In this document: positions 7,544 to 15,071 of the stretch, piece after piece
Numbering within the stretch: position 1 is the stretch's first letter
How the letters are laid out: every line of letters begins with the position of its first letter
NCBI GenBank assembly: GCA_965249965.1
Contig: OZ252262.1
Location: 682,001 to 746,000 of the forward strand
DNA length: 64,000 nt
DNA from: HXMU1420-13 sp965249965
GTDB taxonomy: Bacteria; Bacteroidota; Rhodothermia; Balneolales; Balneolaceae
Direction: 5' to 3'
Position numbers and translations under genes: made by a program
Notes under the pieces: model-generated
What the model was told of the DNA's origin: nothing
Seen by the model: the letters and a program-made list of their open reading frames with translations, nothing else
Databases searched by the model: none

Positions 7544-8062
7544 ATGATGAAACGAAATTTGTTGGGCTTCAAAATTATTTTAGAATGGGTTCTTCCAGAA
7601 GAATGGAATTCACATATTCGAAAATCACAGCGCATTGAATGGTATGGAGCTTTAAAAAGTATCGGGCTTCTCTTCTTTTTAATCTTGATCATATTATTGC
7701 TCGAAGAAAGATTTATACAAAATTTTTTTTTAATTATTCTTTCTTCAATTAGTCTTGCACTTTTTTTTTATTTCCTTGAATACTATTTAACAAGATTTAC
7801 GAGAAGTGTTTCATCACCAGAAGCAACTATATATAAATCGGTAATCCGAGTTAGATATTGGAGTAGCAGGGATGATATATTTATTAAAGATATTGTAAGC
7901 TATAAATTTAATCGTCTGAATATTAATTCTAGTGAAATATCAGTGCTAGTATTACAATTAAAAAAAGAACAAATCTTTGAAATTGGGTTACCAAATATTG
8001 AATTTGAAGAAGATATAACGAACGTCTTAACCCAAACATTTAATATTCCTTACTTTGGATAA
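7544..8062 (+). CDS. Cassette C16: two-helix membrane protein with cytoplasmic C-terminal domain
   Basis: 172 residues, ATG start 10 nt after the crossover. A polar N-terminus (about 35 residues) precedes two adjacent helices (about residues 38-57 and 62-82). The remaining roughly 90 residues are beta-rich with alternating hydrophobics (ISVLVLQLKK), which could be a PH-like fold as in other small bacterial two-helix membrane proteins; this is a guess from layout. No family recognised. Confidence 0.72.
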   Translation: MMKRNLLGFKIILEWVLPEEWNSHIRKSQRIEWYGALKSIGLLFFLILIILLLEERFIQNFFLIILSSISLALFFYFLEYYLTRFTRSVSSPEATIYKSVIRVRYWSSRDDIFIKDIVSYKFNRLNINSSEISVLVLQLKKEQIFEIGLPNIEFEEDITNVLTQTFNIPYFG

Positions 8063-8074
8063 ATTAAATTGTAA

Positions 8075-8164
8075 GCATAACAAGCGTTTCAAGCGGACTC
8101 GGACGAGGTGCGGGTCTTTAATTTTAATAACTCGACTCGCCGCTTAAACGCCGGGTCGTTATAC
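8075..8164 (+). repeat. attC16 (class A)
   Basis: R'' GCATAAC 8075-8081; R' GTTATAC 8158-8164; crossover after G8158. Confidence 0.93.
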
Positions 8165-8185
8165 GGTTTCCCAAAAATATTCTCC

Positions 8186-8539
8186 ATGAAGCTTAAGCCA
8201 CCACTTCTTAAATTTCTGTTTCTGGTGGTAATCGTATCTAGCCTTTTCCAAACTTCTATTGCTCAGGATACTTCTGCAACGAAAACGCCAATGTATTATA
8301 AACTTGATAGTACAATAGATTCGATATCAGCAATTGGTGAAAGACCAGCAAGTGTACATCCTGATAGCGTCAAAGCTTTTGTTAATAATTCGTATTCAGT
8401 TTCTGCTCCTATCATAATTGCGCTTATGATTGGAGCTGTTCTCTCTGTGGCTTTTTCAAGTTTGGGTAAGAAAAAAGAGATTGAATTTAAGAAGTGGAAT
8501 CTCGAAAATCGGGAGAAGCTTAAAAACAATAAAAAATAA
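8186..8539 (+). CDS. Cassette C17: exported single-pass membrane protein, copy 2
   Basis: 117 residues, nearly identical to cassette C12. I chose ATG 8186 because it matches the C12 start; the frame is open further upstream, but only by reading through attC16. Two base differences from C12, both changing an amino acid, are visible. The leader (8159-8185) is also the same as in C12, yet the attC that follows differs, so the homology ends at the cassette's gene. Confidence 0.8.
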   Translation: MKLKPPLLKFLFLVVIVSSLFQTSIAQDTSATKTPMYYKLDSTIDSISAIGERPASVHPDSVKAFVNNSYSVSAPIIIALMIGAVLSVAFSSLGKKKEIEFKKWNLENREKLKNNKK

Positions 8540-8541
8540 CC

Positions 8542-8631
8542 GTATAACAAGCGTTTCAAGCGGACTCGGACGAAGTCCCGAACTTTAATATTCAACCCCA
8601 GACTCGCCGCTTAAACGCAGGGTCGTTATAG
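8542..8631 (+). repeat. attC17 (class A)
   Basis: R'' GTATAAC 8542-8548; R' GTTATAG 8625-8631; crossover after G8625. Confidence 0.93.
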
Positions 8632-8644
8632 GGCTTACTCAGAA

Positions 8645-9232
8645 TTGAGAAATTTCATATTCATACTGTTTTTGTTTATTGCTTTTTCTCAAGCAGTTTT
8701 TGCTTGTTCTTGTGGTCCTTTGCCTTTCGATACAGCAGTAGAAAGTTCTGATGAAATTTTTATCGGGCGAATAATAGAAATGGACTTTGATCGTGATTTA
8801 TTTCCTTCCAGAGTCTCAGAACATTTTCCACTAACACGTGAAGTATATTGGGTCGCAACTTTTGAGGTTTCAAAAAAGTGGAAAGGCTCTAGAAAAAGCA
8901 AAATTCGAGTTCGCCAAACTGGCAATAGCTGTGAGTTCGAATTCCAGTTTGGTGCAGAATATTTAGTTTTCGCAGAATCTGATGGAAGTATTGGTTGGAA
9001 TGGCACAAAAAATTATACAACATGGCTTTGTGCAAGAACTATAAGCACAGTTTATTTTACTGAATGGGGAAAAGAAGACTGGACTTGGGATGACAGAGAT
9101 AGATTGGATGAACAATTCCCAAATCCAGTTCAAACAGCTTCATTCTTTAACAACTGGCCAATTTGGTTGCTTTTATTTTTTGCATCAATTTGCTTTGGTA
9201 GTTTCTATTTCAGAAAAAGAAGCGCCCAATAA
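8645..9232 (+). CDS. Cassette C18: exported CSCGP protein, TIMP/NTR-like, with C-terminal anchor
   Basis: 195 residues from a TTG start 19 nt after the crossover. Signal peptide (residues 1-20) ends so that the mature protein begins at CSCGP, the arrangement seen in tissue-inhibitor-of-metalloproteinase (TIMP/NTR-like) proteins, where the N-terminal cysteine pairs inside the OB-like domain. Further cysteines occur near residues 100 and 128. A hydrophobic segment (about residues 170-188) followed by FRKRSAQ would anchor the C-terminus in a membrane. The stop overlaps the R'' box. TIMP-like fold is inferred from pattern, activity unknown. Confidence 0.78.
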   Translation: MRNFIFILFLFIAFSQAVFACSCGPLPFDTAVESSDEIFIGRIIEMDFDRDLFPSRVSEHFPLTREVYWVATFEVSKKWKGSRKSKIRVRQTGNSCEFEFQFGAEYLVFAESDGSIGWNGTKNYTTWLCARTISTVYFTEWGKEDWTWDDRDRLDEQFPNPVQTASFFNNWPIWLLLFFASICFGSFYFRKRSAQ

Positions 9233-9355
9233 CAAGCGTTTCAAACGGACTCCCCGCCTGTCCACAGGTTTGTGGACGCGGGGCAGGCGAACTTGGCTCA
9301 AAGCTTTTAACTTAAATCAATCACGGCTCGCCGCTTAAACGCAGGGTCGTTATGC
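9227..9355 (+). repeat. attC18 (class C, 129 bp, extra hairpin)
   Basis: R'' CAATAAC 9227-9233, one base off the complement of the cassette start; R' GTTATGC 9349-9355. Intact GC-rich double stem. Confidence 0.92.
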
Positions 9356-9365
9356 TTAACACCAA

Positions 9366-9737
9366 ATGTCTGACTTGAAAATCACATCAATGATTCCTCA
9401 TAAAAGTGACTTCTTTAGCAAAGTCAGAGACATTTATTTCGGTAGAGCTGAAAATCAAATTCCTGAAAAATTGTTAGTAGAAATAATTTCAAAAGTTACT
9501 GACAAGCTATTCGATGATTATGTTCGATTTTGGAATCAATATCCCAAATCACGAAAAAGGTATTCTACTTTAAAAACTGAAGATGTTGATCACCCTTTTG
9601 TGCATTATTTAGTAACTGATTTTATCAAAAAAGTTCATCCAAATAGATATCGTGAATATTCTAAGGTTTTACTACAGAAGGATGACAAAGAATTTGAAGA
9701 GTATGAGAAAAGGAAACATTGGTATGAAACTAAGTAA
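9366..9737 (+). CDS. Cassette C19: soluble hypothetical protein
   Basis: 123 residues, ATG start 16 nt after the crossover. No signal or membrane segment. Rich in charged and aromatic residues, predicted helical, ending in a highly charged tail (DDKEFEEYEKRKHWYETK). No family recognised. One of the few soluble products in the array. Confidence 0.7.
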   Translation: MSDLKITSMIPHKSDFFSKVRDIYFGRAENQIPEKLLVEIISKVTDKLFDDYVRFWNQYPKSRKRYSTLKTEDVDHPFVHYLVTDFIKKVHPNRYREYSKVLLQKDDKEFEEYEKRKHWYETK

Positions 9738-9743
9738 AGTTAA

Positions 9744-9872
9744 GCATAACAAGCGTTTCAAGCGGACTCCCCGCCTGTCCACAGGTTTGTGGACGCGGGG
9801 CAGGCGAACTTCGCTCAAAGCTTTTAACTTAAATCAACCACGGATCGCCGCTTAAACGCCGGGTCGTTATAG
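9744..9872 (+). repeat. attC19 (class C, 129 bp, extra hairpin)
   Basis: R'' GCATAAC 9744-9750; R' GTTATAG 9866-9872. Intact double stem; body appears the same as attC15. Confidence 0.92.
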
Positions 9873-9888
9873 CACTTCGACAAAAATC

Positions 9889-10398
9889 TTGTTCAAAAAC
9901 ACATTCTACATAAAAGCGGGAAAAGAACATTTTTACATACGTTCTTTGAAATCTAAAAATTGGATTAGATGTAATTCTACATTCGAGATTGATGAAAACC
10001 TACGAATTAAGAAAATCACCGGATTTGAGTCTAGCAATTCGAACGTAGAAAATAAATGGACCTCAAGTGGCACAATTACAAGGAATCCGTTTGGTCATCC
10101 ACGTGTTGTAGTTAATGAATTTGAATATTTCATGCCTTTTGTAAAGACCTTGTTGAAGGAACTAAGGCAAAATGTATTTCAAAAGCCTCACGGTATAATA
10201 TTTCACATTGATTACAATCCTATTGGAGGGCTATCAGATATCGAAATTCGTGAAATAAGACTATTTTTAGAACATTTAGGAGCAAAAGCAATTTACATTG
10301 TTAACCCAGAGAAAAGTGTTTCAGTTGAAGATGTTGAAAATTTTTATGGCTTATCAACCAAAAATAAAAGACAGAAAGACAATATATTTTGGCAATAG
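9889..10398 (+). CDS. Cassette C20: soluble protein, possibly MreB-like fragment family
   Basis: 169 residues from a TTG start 22 nt after the crossover. The middle has NPFGHPR followed by a hydrophobic helix, and residues about 113-142 read GGLSDIEIREIRLFLEHLGA then KAIYIV. That resembles the segment of MreB/actin-like proteins in which a conserved E-R-x-A-I-R-E helix is followed by AGAR-x-V; short MreB-like proteins of this size occur, as far as I recall, in Vibrio. Nucleotide-binding motifs are not evident, so this is a weak structural guess. Confidence 0.68.
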   Translation: MFKNTFYIKAGKEHFYIRSLKSKNWIRCNSTFEIDENLRIKKITGFESSNSNVENKWTSSGTITRNPFGHPRVVVNEFEYFMPFVKTLLKELRQNVFQKPHGIIFHIDYNPIGGLSDIEIREIRLFLEHLGAKAIYIVNPEKSVSVEDVENFYGLSTKNKRQKDNIFWQ

Positions 10399-10400
10399 TG

Positions 10401-10490
10401 CTATAACAAGCGTTTCAAGCGGACTCGGACGGAGTGCGAGTCTTTAACTTTAATAACTTGGCTCGCCGCTTAAACGCCGGGTCGTTATGT
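10401..10490 (+). repeat. attC20 (class A)
   Basis: R'' CTATAAC 10401-10407; R' GTTATGT 10484-10490; crossover after G10484. Confidence 0.93.
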
Positions 10491-10843
10491 GTATGAATCT
10501 GTTAAAACACTTACAATTAGAAAAGTCAGTCTTTGCTTTTGGTGTAACAGCAATCACAATTCAATTGCTATTTCTTGCATTCTTTATTTTTCAACAAACA
10601 GGAATAATAAAAATTCAATGGTTTACCGTAGCAATTGAGAAAAGTGATTTTGCACTATTAGCAACAATGGTTTTCTCCGAAGTTTTTGGCTTATTATTGA
10701 TTGCCTATTCATTGTTTAATAAAGGTAAATATAATTTGAACAGCAGATTTTGGGTCAACGGAACTATTTTACTAATAATAGCTGGTTCGATGACATTTAT
10801 TTGGTTTGGTTTCATCTATTTACTATTTAAAAATCCACTATAA
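10487..10843 (+). CDS. Cassette C21: small membrane protein
   Basis: 118 residues if it starts at the ATG inside the R' box (GTTATG, 2 nt after the crossover); a second ATG at 10493 is equally possible. Three hydrophobic segments (about residues 17-38, 52-75 and 88-112). The stop is followed 7 bp later by the R'' box. No family recognised. Confidence 0.7.
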   Translation: MCMNLLKHLQLEKSVFAFGVTAITIQLLFLAFFIFQQTGIIKIQWFTVAIEKSDFALLATMVFSEVFGLLLIAYSLFNKGKYNLNSRFWVNGTILLIIAGSMTFIWFGFIYLLFKNPL

Positions 10844-10850
10844 AACATAC

Positions 10851-10940
10851 ACATAACAAGCGTTTCAAGCGGACTCGGACGCGTTTCGAGTCTTTAATTT
10901 TAATAACTCGACTCGCCGCTTAAACGCCGGGTCGTTATGC
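10851..10940 (+). repeat. attC21 (class A)
   Basis: R'' ACATAAC 10851-10857; R' GTTATGC 10934-10940; crossover after G10934. Confidence 0.93.
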
Positions 10941-10947
10941 ATTCTTT

Positions 10948-11574
10948 ATGAAATTCATAAATGTTAAAAATTTCTGGGTTTTAAATTCACTGCTTTTGGG
11001 TTTCATTATTCTTCAAATTTTGGATTTCCCACAGCCGTTTAATTTTCCATGGATAATTAGTATTGGCAAGTTTCTATTGTTCATTTCAGTTCCTCTTTAT
11101 GTTTTTCGTCTAGACAATAAACTGAAAACAAAGCTTACACTTTCACTGGTATATCTCATCTTAATTGCTTCAACTTATTCTATTCCTTTTTGGAAGATTA
11201 AAGCCAATTTTTATTTATCTAGTATTCAAAATGATTACTCTGAAGTCGAAGATATACTAAAAGAAAAAGGTTCATTTGGGCGAATTTTTTATAACCTAGA
11301 AGCAGATTCTTTGAGAATTATTTCCTCTAACGAAAATAATTTTTCAAAAAGTGAACTAAATACGATCAAGAGTTTCATGAAAGAAAACTGGTACATAGAA
11401 ATCTGGAAAGAACGGTTTGGCGTTGCCTTAATTCATGATAGATTTTTAGATAACAGAAGAGGATTCATATTATGTGAGAACCAAAAATGTCGAGATGCTA
11501 TGGATTCAAATGAACAGTCAAATGAATCATATCAACAATTCAATGACAATTGGTATTACTTCTCTTCAAGATGA
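10948..11574 (+). CDS. Cassette C22: membrane protein with soluble C-terminal domain, copy 1
   Basis: 208 residues, ATG start 13 nt after the crossover. Three N-terminal helices (about residues 10-25, 34-53 and 62-82), then a C-terminal soluble domain of about 120 residues with two cysteines (CENQKC near residue 180). No family recognised. Cassette C29 (15072-15698) is a near-identical copy with three visible base changes, each altering an amino acid. Confidence 0.78.
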   Translation: MKFINVKNFWVLNSLLLGFIILQILDFPQPFNFPWIISIGKFLLFISVPLYVFRLDNKLKTKLTLSLVYLILIASTYSIPFWKIKANFYLSSIQNDYSEVEDILKEKGSFGRIFYNLEADSLRIISSNENNFSKSELNTIKSFMKENWYIEIWKERFGVALIHDRFLDNRRGFILCENQKCRDAMDSNEQSNESYQQFNDNWYYFSSR

Positions 11575-11576
11575 AT

Positions 11577-11700
11577 GCATAACAAGCGTTTCAAGTCGGA
11601 CGCAGGAAGGGTTCGCTGGAAAGCTTGTCAGCAATAAAATTAATCCGTTACTTCAAAAAAAAACCAAGACCTGCGCCGCTTAAACGCAGGGTCGTTATGT
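11577..11700 (+). repeat. attC22 (class B, 124 bp)
   Basis: R'' GCATAAC 11577-11583; R' GTTATGT 11694-11700. Shares the long internal arm with attC3, attC24 and attC29. Confidence 0.92.
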
Positions 11701-11723
11701 AGCCTCAAAATCGATAAGCTTAA

Positions 11724-12116
11724 ATGGAAAACACTGTATCTGAAGAAGCAAAACCAAAAAGACATGGATGTTTAACTACTTTTCTTGTCTTTTTGATTAT
11801 TACAAATTCTGCTGTTGCAATACTTTATCTATTTAGCACAGAAAATGTTGCATCAAATTGGCCAAATGCTTCACCTGATACTTTCATCTTATTAGGGTTA
11901 GCTAGTCTTTTAAACATTGGATTTGCAATTGCCCTCTTAAACTGGAAAAGATGGGGATTTATTGGTTTTGCTATCAGTGCCATAATTATTTTTGGCATCA
12001 ACATTTCAATCGGTGTTGGGTTAGGACAGGCTTTACTTGGATTAGCAGGCGTGGCAATTTTATATTGGACACTTCAGATGGGAAAGGATAGAAAAGCATG
12101 GCCTCATTTAGAGTAA
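11724..12116 (+). CDS. Cassette C23: four-helix membrane protein
   Basis: 130 residues, ATG start 29 nt after the crossover. A polar, basic N-terminus (residues 1-15) precedes four hydrophobic segments (about residues 16-37, 49-71, 73-91 and 95-117). No family recognised, although the layout with a KRWGF motif between helices recalls small DUF membrane proteins. Cassette termini GTTATGTAGCC and GGCTACATAAC are exact reverse complements. Confidence 0.75.
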   Translation: MENTVSEEAKPKRHGCLTTFLVFLIITNSAVAILYLFSTENVASNWPNASPDTFILLGLASLLNIGFAIALLNWKRWGFIGFAISAIIIFGINISIGVGLGQALLGLAGVAILYWTLQMGKDRKAWPHLE

Positions 12117-12122
12117 ATGGCT

Positions 12123-12212
12123 ACATAACAAGCGTTTCAAGCGGACTCGGTTAGGGTTCGAAACTTTAATAATCAAACCCAGACTCGCCGCTTAAACGCC
12201 GGGTCGTTATGT
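12123..12212 (+). repeat. attC23 (class A)
   Basis: R'' ACATAAC 12123-12129; R' GTTATGT 12206-12212; crossover after G12206. Confidence 0.93.
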
Positions 12213-12244
12213 TTCTTTTTTAAGTACAGGCGATAAATTTAAAG

Positions 12245-12553
12245 ATGCCAACTCCTACTAGAAAATATGTCAAGCTAATCTTATTTCTCTGCTATGCTTT
12301 TTTCCTATACAGTATTGCTGGTTTCATAATTTTTGGATTCTACCAGAATGGAGGTGAAATAACTGTTAATAATGTTCAGCAACAAGTTGATCCATTAAAA
12401 GCTTCATTAATAGTAATTACTATAACTACAGTTTTACTATTACTTTTTACATGGTTGGGTTATCGTTTTTTGGTCTTTTATTACAACCTATTTCTTGAAC
12501 TGCTAGTATGGTTAGGTGTAGAAAAAGCGAAAGAACATAAGATTATTAAATGA
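12245..12553 (+). CDS. Cassette C24: small two-helix membrane protein
   Basis: 102 residues, ATG start 38 nt after the crossover, the longest leader of any cassette lacking its own promoter. Two helices (about residues 10-31 and 50-72) are separated by an exported polar loop; the C-terminal 30 residues are amphipathic and end basic. No family recognised. About 30 nt of extra sequence separate the stop from the attC. Confidence 0.7.
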   Translation: MPTPTRKYVKLILFLCYAFFLYSIAGFIIFGFYQNGGEITVNNVQQQVDPLKASLIVITITTVLLLLFTWLGYRFLVFYYNLFLELLVWLGVEKAKEHKIIK

Positions 12554-12583
12554 GGCACTTTAAAGGACTCCTTTCCCGAAGAA

Positions 12584-12707
12584 ACATAACAAGCGTTTCA
12601 AGTCGGACGCAGGTAGGGTTCGCACTTAAGCTTGTAAGCAATAAAAATATTCAGTTACTTCAACAAAAACCGAGAACCTGCGCTGCTTAAACGCCGGGTC
12701 GTTAGCC
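12584..12707 (+). repeat. attC24 (class B, 124 bp)
   Basis: R'' ACATAAC 12584-12590; R' GTTAGCC 12701-12707. CGCAGGT in the 5' arm pairs with ACCTGCG in the 3' arm. The outer stem has one change (CTGCTT for CCGCTT). Confidence 0.92.
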
Positions 12708-12709
12708 AC

Positions 12710-13009
12710 ATGACAGTTACCTTTAATTCAATAGATAAAAAAGCTCTTGTTCTGTCCTCAATCTATGTTGGTATCGCCACCCTCTTTTTATTTAGTATTT
12801 ATCCTTCAGATCCATTTTCGTTTGAGGGACTTTATGATTCAACACTTTATCACGTTTTGAACCTTTTATTTCTTCCGGGGCAAATTTTTAGCTTTGGAAT
12901 ACGGTTTGCCGAATCAGGCTTAACATTTATAGTAATCATCAGTCAGGTAGTTCACCTTGTTATTTGGTACTTCCTTTTTAAATTCATTCTCAGAAAGTTA
13001 TTAAACTAA
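12710..13009 (+). CDS. Cassette C25: small three-helix membrane protein
   Basis: 99 residues, ATG start only 8 nt after the crossover. Three hydrophobic segments (about residues 12-28, 44-62 and 68-93). No family recognised. Confidence 0.7.
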   Translation: MTVTFNSIDKKALVLSSIYVGIATLFLFSIYPSDPFSFEGLYDSTLYHVLNLLFLPGQIFSFGIRFAESGLTFIVIISQVVHLVIWYFLFKFILRKLLN

Positions 13010-13016
13010 AACATAT

Positions 13017-13105
13017 GGCTAACAAGCGTTTCAAGCGGACTCGAACGCGGTTCGGGCCTTAATTTTTAACCCCAGACTCGCCGCTTAAACGCCGGGTCGT
13101 TATAC
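13017..13105 (+). repeat. attC25 (class A)
   Basis: R'' GGCTAAC 13017-13023; R' GTTATAC 13099-13105; crossover after G13099. Confidence 0.93.
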
Positions 13106-13109
13106 ACTT

Positions 13110-13598
13110 ATGATTCAAATCATAATTACTTCTGAGAAATACCCTGTTGAAAATTTACTAGTTCATATAAGAGTATTTTTTAAAGAGAATAGTAGTTATG
13201 GTAATATTTCAAATTTGAAAACTGATAATTATGGTTCGATTATTCTGACCAAGAAGTTAATTGAAGAGAGTTTAGTATCTGGAGATATCGAAGATATAAC
13301 AGGTTTTGGTCTCTCATTTCTTAACCTCAAAATTATTGAACAGCTTAAACAAACTTATAAGCGTTTCGAAACAGTTGATATTTCCGAAATTGAGACTGAA
13401 CTTGCTCAAAAGGGCTTTAAAGAAAGTGAACTAAAAACCATTGCGAGAAATACTTTATCAGAATTAAGAAAACAATCAGAGATGTATTCATTCTATGAAG
13501 CAAATAATAATCACTTGGTACCTAGTTTAGATTTTGAAAATGAGTTCAAGTTTGATTTTACTAAGTCAAAATTAATATTAAACCTAGAAAATGTATAA
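13110..13598 (+). CDS. Cassette C26: soluble hypothetical protein
   Basis: 162 residues, ATG start 10 nt after the crossover. No signal or membrane segment. The first half looks beta-rich, resembling a transthyretin-like sandwich (IIITSEKYPVENLLVHIRVF), followed by a charged helical part. The TAA stop (13596-13598) lies in the R'' box GTATAAC. No family recognised. Confidence 0.7.
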   Translation: MIQIIITSEKYPVENLLVHIRVFFKENSSYGNISNLKTDNYGSIILTKKLIEESLVSGDIEDITGFGLSFLNLKIIEQLKQTYKRFETVDISEIETELAQKGFKESELKTIARNTLSELRKQSEMYSFYEANNNHLVPSLDFENEFKFDFTKSKLILNLENV

Positions 13599-13721
13599 CA
13601 AGCGTTTCAAACGGACTCCCCGCCTGTCCACAGGTTTGTGGACGCGGGGCAGGCGAACTTGGCTTAAAGCTTTTAACTTAAATCAACTACGGCTCGCCGC
13701 TTAAACGCCGGGTCGTTAGGT
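13593..13721 (+). repeat. attC26 (class C, 129 bp, extra hairpin)
   Basis: R'' GTATAAC 13593-13599; R' GTTAGGT 13715-13721. Intact GC-rich double stem; flanking arm AACTTGGCT. Confidence 0.92.
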
Positions 13722-13731
13722 GTACTAAATA

Positions 13732-14247
13732 TTGAAACTAAAGCATTTCATACTCCTTTTTTTCTTATGCATTGGTTGCACTAGTAAAAACCCGCTTCCC
13801 GATAAGTATCAAATCTATAAATGGAAAGAGATTTCTAGATCCAATGAAGTAATTGGAAAAATGGAGACTACCTTTGTCTCAGATACCTTAATTGCTAAAC
13901 GACCTACTAATTTAGATTCAACAGATCAACGATTCATGCTTTATTCCTTACGATCAGAACTTAGATCAATTGAAAGTACTGACACAATAATCACTACTTC
14001 GGGTGATGAATTGATTGCTTACCATAGTATGTTATCAGAGTCGTGGTATCATAATTCATATGGACTTGTCTGGTCTGTTTATCCTCATTCAAAACCACAT
14101 CCTTTTGTATGGTCATATGAATTATCTGAAATAATTAGCATTGAAGATGGAAACAAAAAAGTAGTAAATACTGATAGTTTGATCATTTCAATTCAAAACT
14201 ATAGATATAAAAAATTGGAAGAAATGGAAAAAGAACTTGAAAACTAA
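13732..14247 (+). CDS. Cassette C27: putative lipoprotein, copy 2
   Basis: 171 residues, TTG start 16 nt after the crossover, lipobox FLCIGC. The gene matches cassette C6 (2274-2789) throughout by eye. Neighbouring cassettes differ, so the copy arose by moving or duplicating the cassette, not a block of the array. Confidence 0.8.
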   Translation: MKLKHFILLFFLCIGCTSKNPLPDKYQIYKWKEISRSNEVIGKMETTFVSDTLIAKRPTNLDSTDQRFMLYSLRSELRSIESTDTIITTSGDELIAYHSMLSESWYHNSYGLVWSVYPHSKPHPFVWSYELSEIISIEDGNKKVVNTDSLIISIQNYRYKKLEEMEKELEN

Positions 14248-14253
14248 ACGTAC

Positions 14254-14343
14254 ACCTAACAAGCGTTTCAAGCGGACTCGGACGAGGTGCGAGTCTTTAA
14301 TTTTAATAACTCGGCTCGCCGCTTAAACGCCGGGTCGTTAGGC
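14254..14343 (+). repeat. attC27 (class A)
   Basis: R'' ACCTAAC 14254-14260; R' GTTAGGC 14337-14343; differs from attC6 at one visible base. Confidence 0.93.
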
Positions 14344-14357
14344 AAACAAAAGATCGG

Positions 14358-14966
14358 ATGAAAAAAGTACTGTTACATCTTCTTTTTCTTTTCTGCTTTT
14401 GTAGTTCGATCATTTTTGCCCAAGAAACCCATGTTTGGTACGACAAAGATTTTCAACTAACCGATAATTCTATATTCGTTGGTAGTGATACTCTAATCAC
14501 TCTTTATTTTTCAGATGGTTCTAAGAAAGCTCGTGGTAAATTTGCATTAGATAAAGATCGTAAGATATCTCCATTCAAGGTTGGTGAATGGTCTTATTAC
14601 AATTCAAACGGTTCTATACAATCTCAAGGTAATTACCAAATGAGTTCATTCATTGATTGCGGAACCGGCGGACCGCAACGTGCTTTTTACCACTATAAAA
14701 TTGGCTCTTGGTCTTTCTTTGGTAATAATGAGAATGTAATCGCAGAAGGAGATTTCAAAGTTGAAGAATTTCCGGTTTCAACTCGTTGTGGTACTAAAAA
14801 AATGCTTTTTAGCATTACAGATTCCAGCTGGTCTTTTTCTCAATCAAATGACATTAGCATCAAAGAAATTGAGACCGTTAGAATTGACCACGAAAATTAC
14901 TCAGAGAAAATCTTTTTTGATAGAAAAGAAGAATCGATAAAAATAGAATACGATCTTTCTCAATAA
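14358..14966 (+). CDS. Cassette C28: exported MORN-variant-like protein
   Basis: 202 residues, ATG start 20 nt after the crossover. Signal peptide (residues 1-21, ending near FAQ). Two repeats of the pattern G-E/S-W-S-Y/F-Y/F-x-N-x-N/E with a following G-N/D-Y/F occur near residues 75-95 and 118-140, resembling the MORN-variant repeats common in exported Bacteroidota proteins. Function unknown; acts outside the cytoplasm if the signal is used. Two cysteines lie near DCGTGG and TRCGT. Confidence 0.77.
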   Translation: MKKVLLHLLFLFCFCSSIIFAQETHVWYDKDFQLTDNSIFVGSDTLITLYFSDGSKKARGKFALDKDRKISPFKVGEWSYYNSNGSIQSQGNYQMSSFIDCGTGGPQRAFYHYKIGSWSFFGNNENVIAEGDFKVEEFPVSTRCGTKKMLFSITDSSWSFSQSNDISIKEIETVRIDHENYSEKIFFDRKEESIKIEYDLSQ

Positions 14967-14974
14967 ACTTGTTT

Positions 14975-15064
14975 GCCTAACAAGCGTTTCAAGCGGACTC
15001 GGACGATGTACGAGTCTTAAATTTTAATAACTCGGCTCGCCGCTTAAACGCAGGGTCGTTATGC
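14975..15064 (+). repeat. attC28 (class A)
   Basis: R'' GCCTAAC 14975-14981; R' GTTATGC 15058-15064; crossover after G15058. Confidence 0.93.
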
Positions 15065-15071
15065 ATTCTTT

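Noticed and set aside
8108..8185. Longer N-terminus for the C17 gene starting inside attC16
   Set aside because: The matching C12 gene starts at the internal ATG, and the extension consists only of translated attC sequence.
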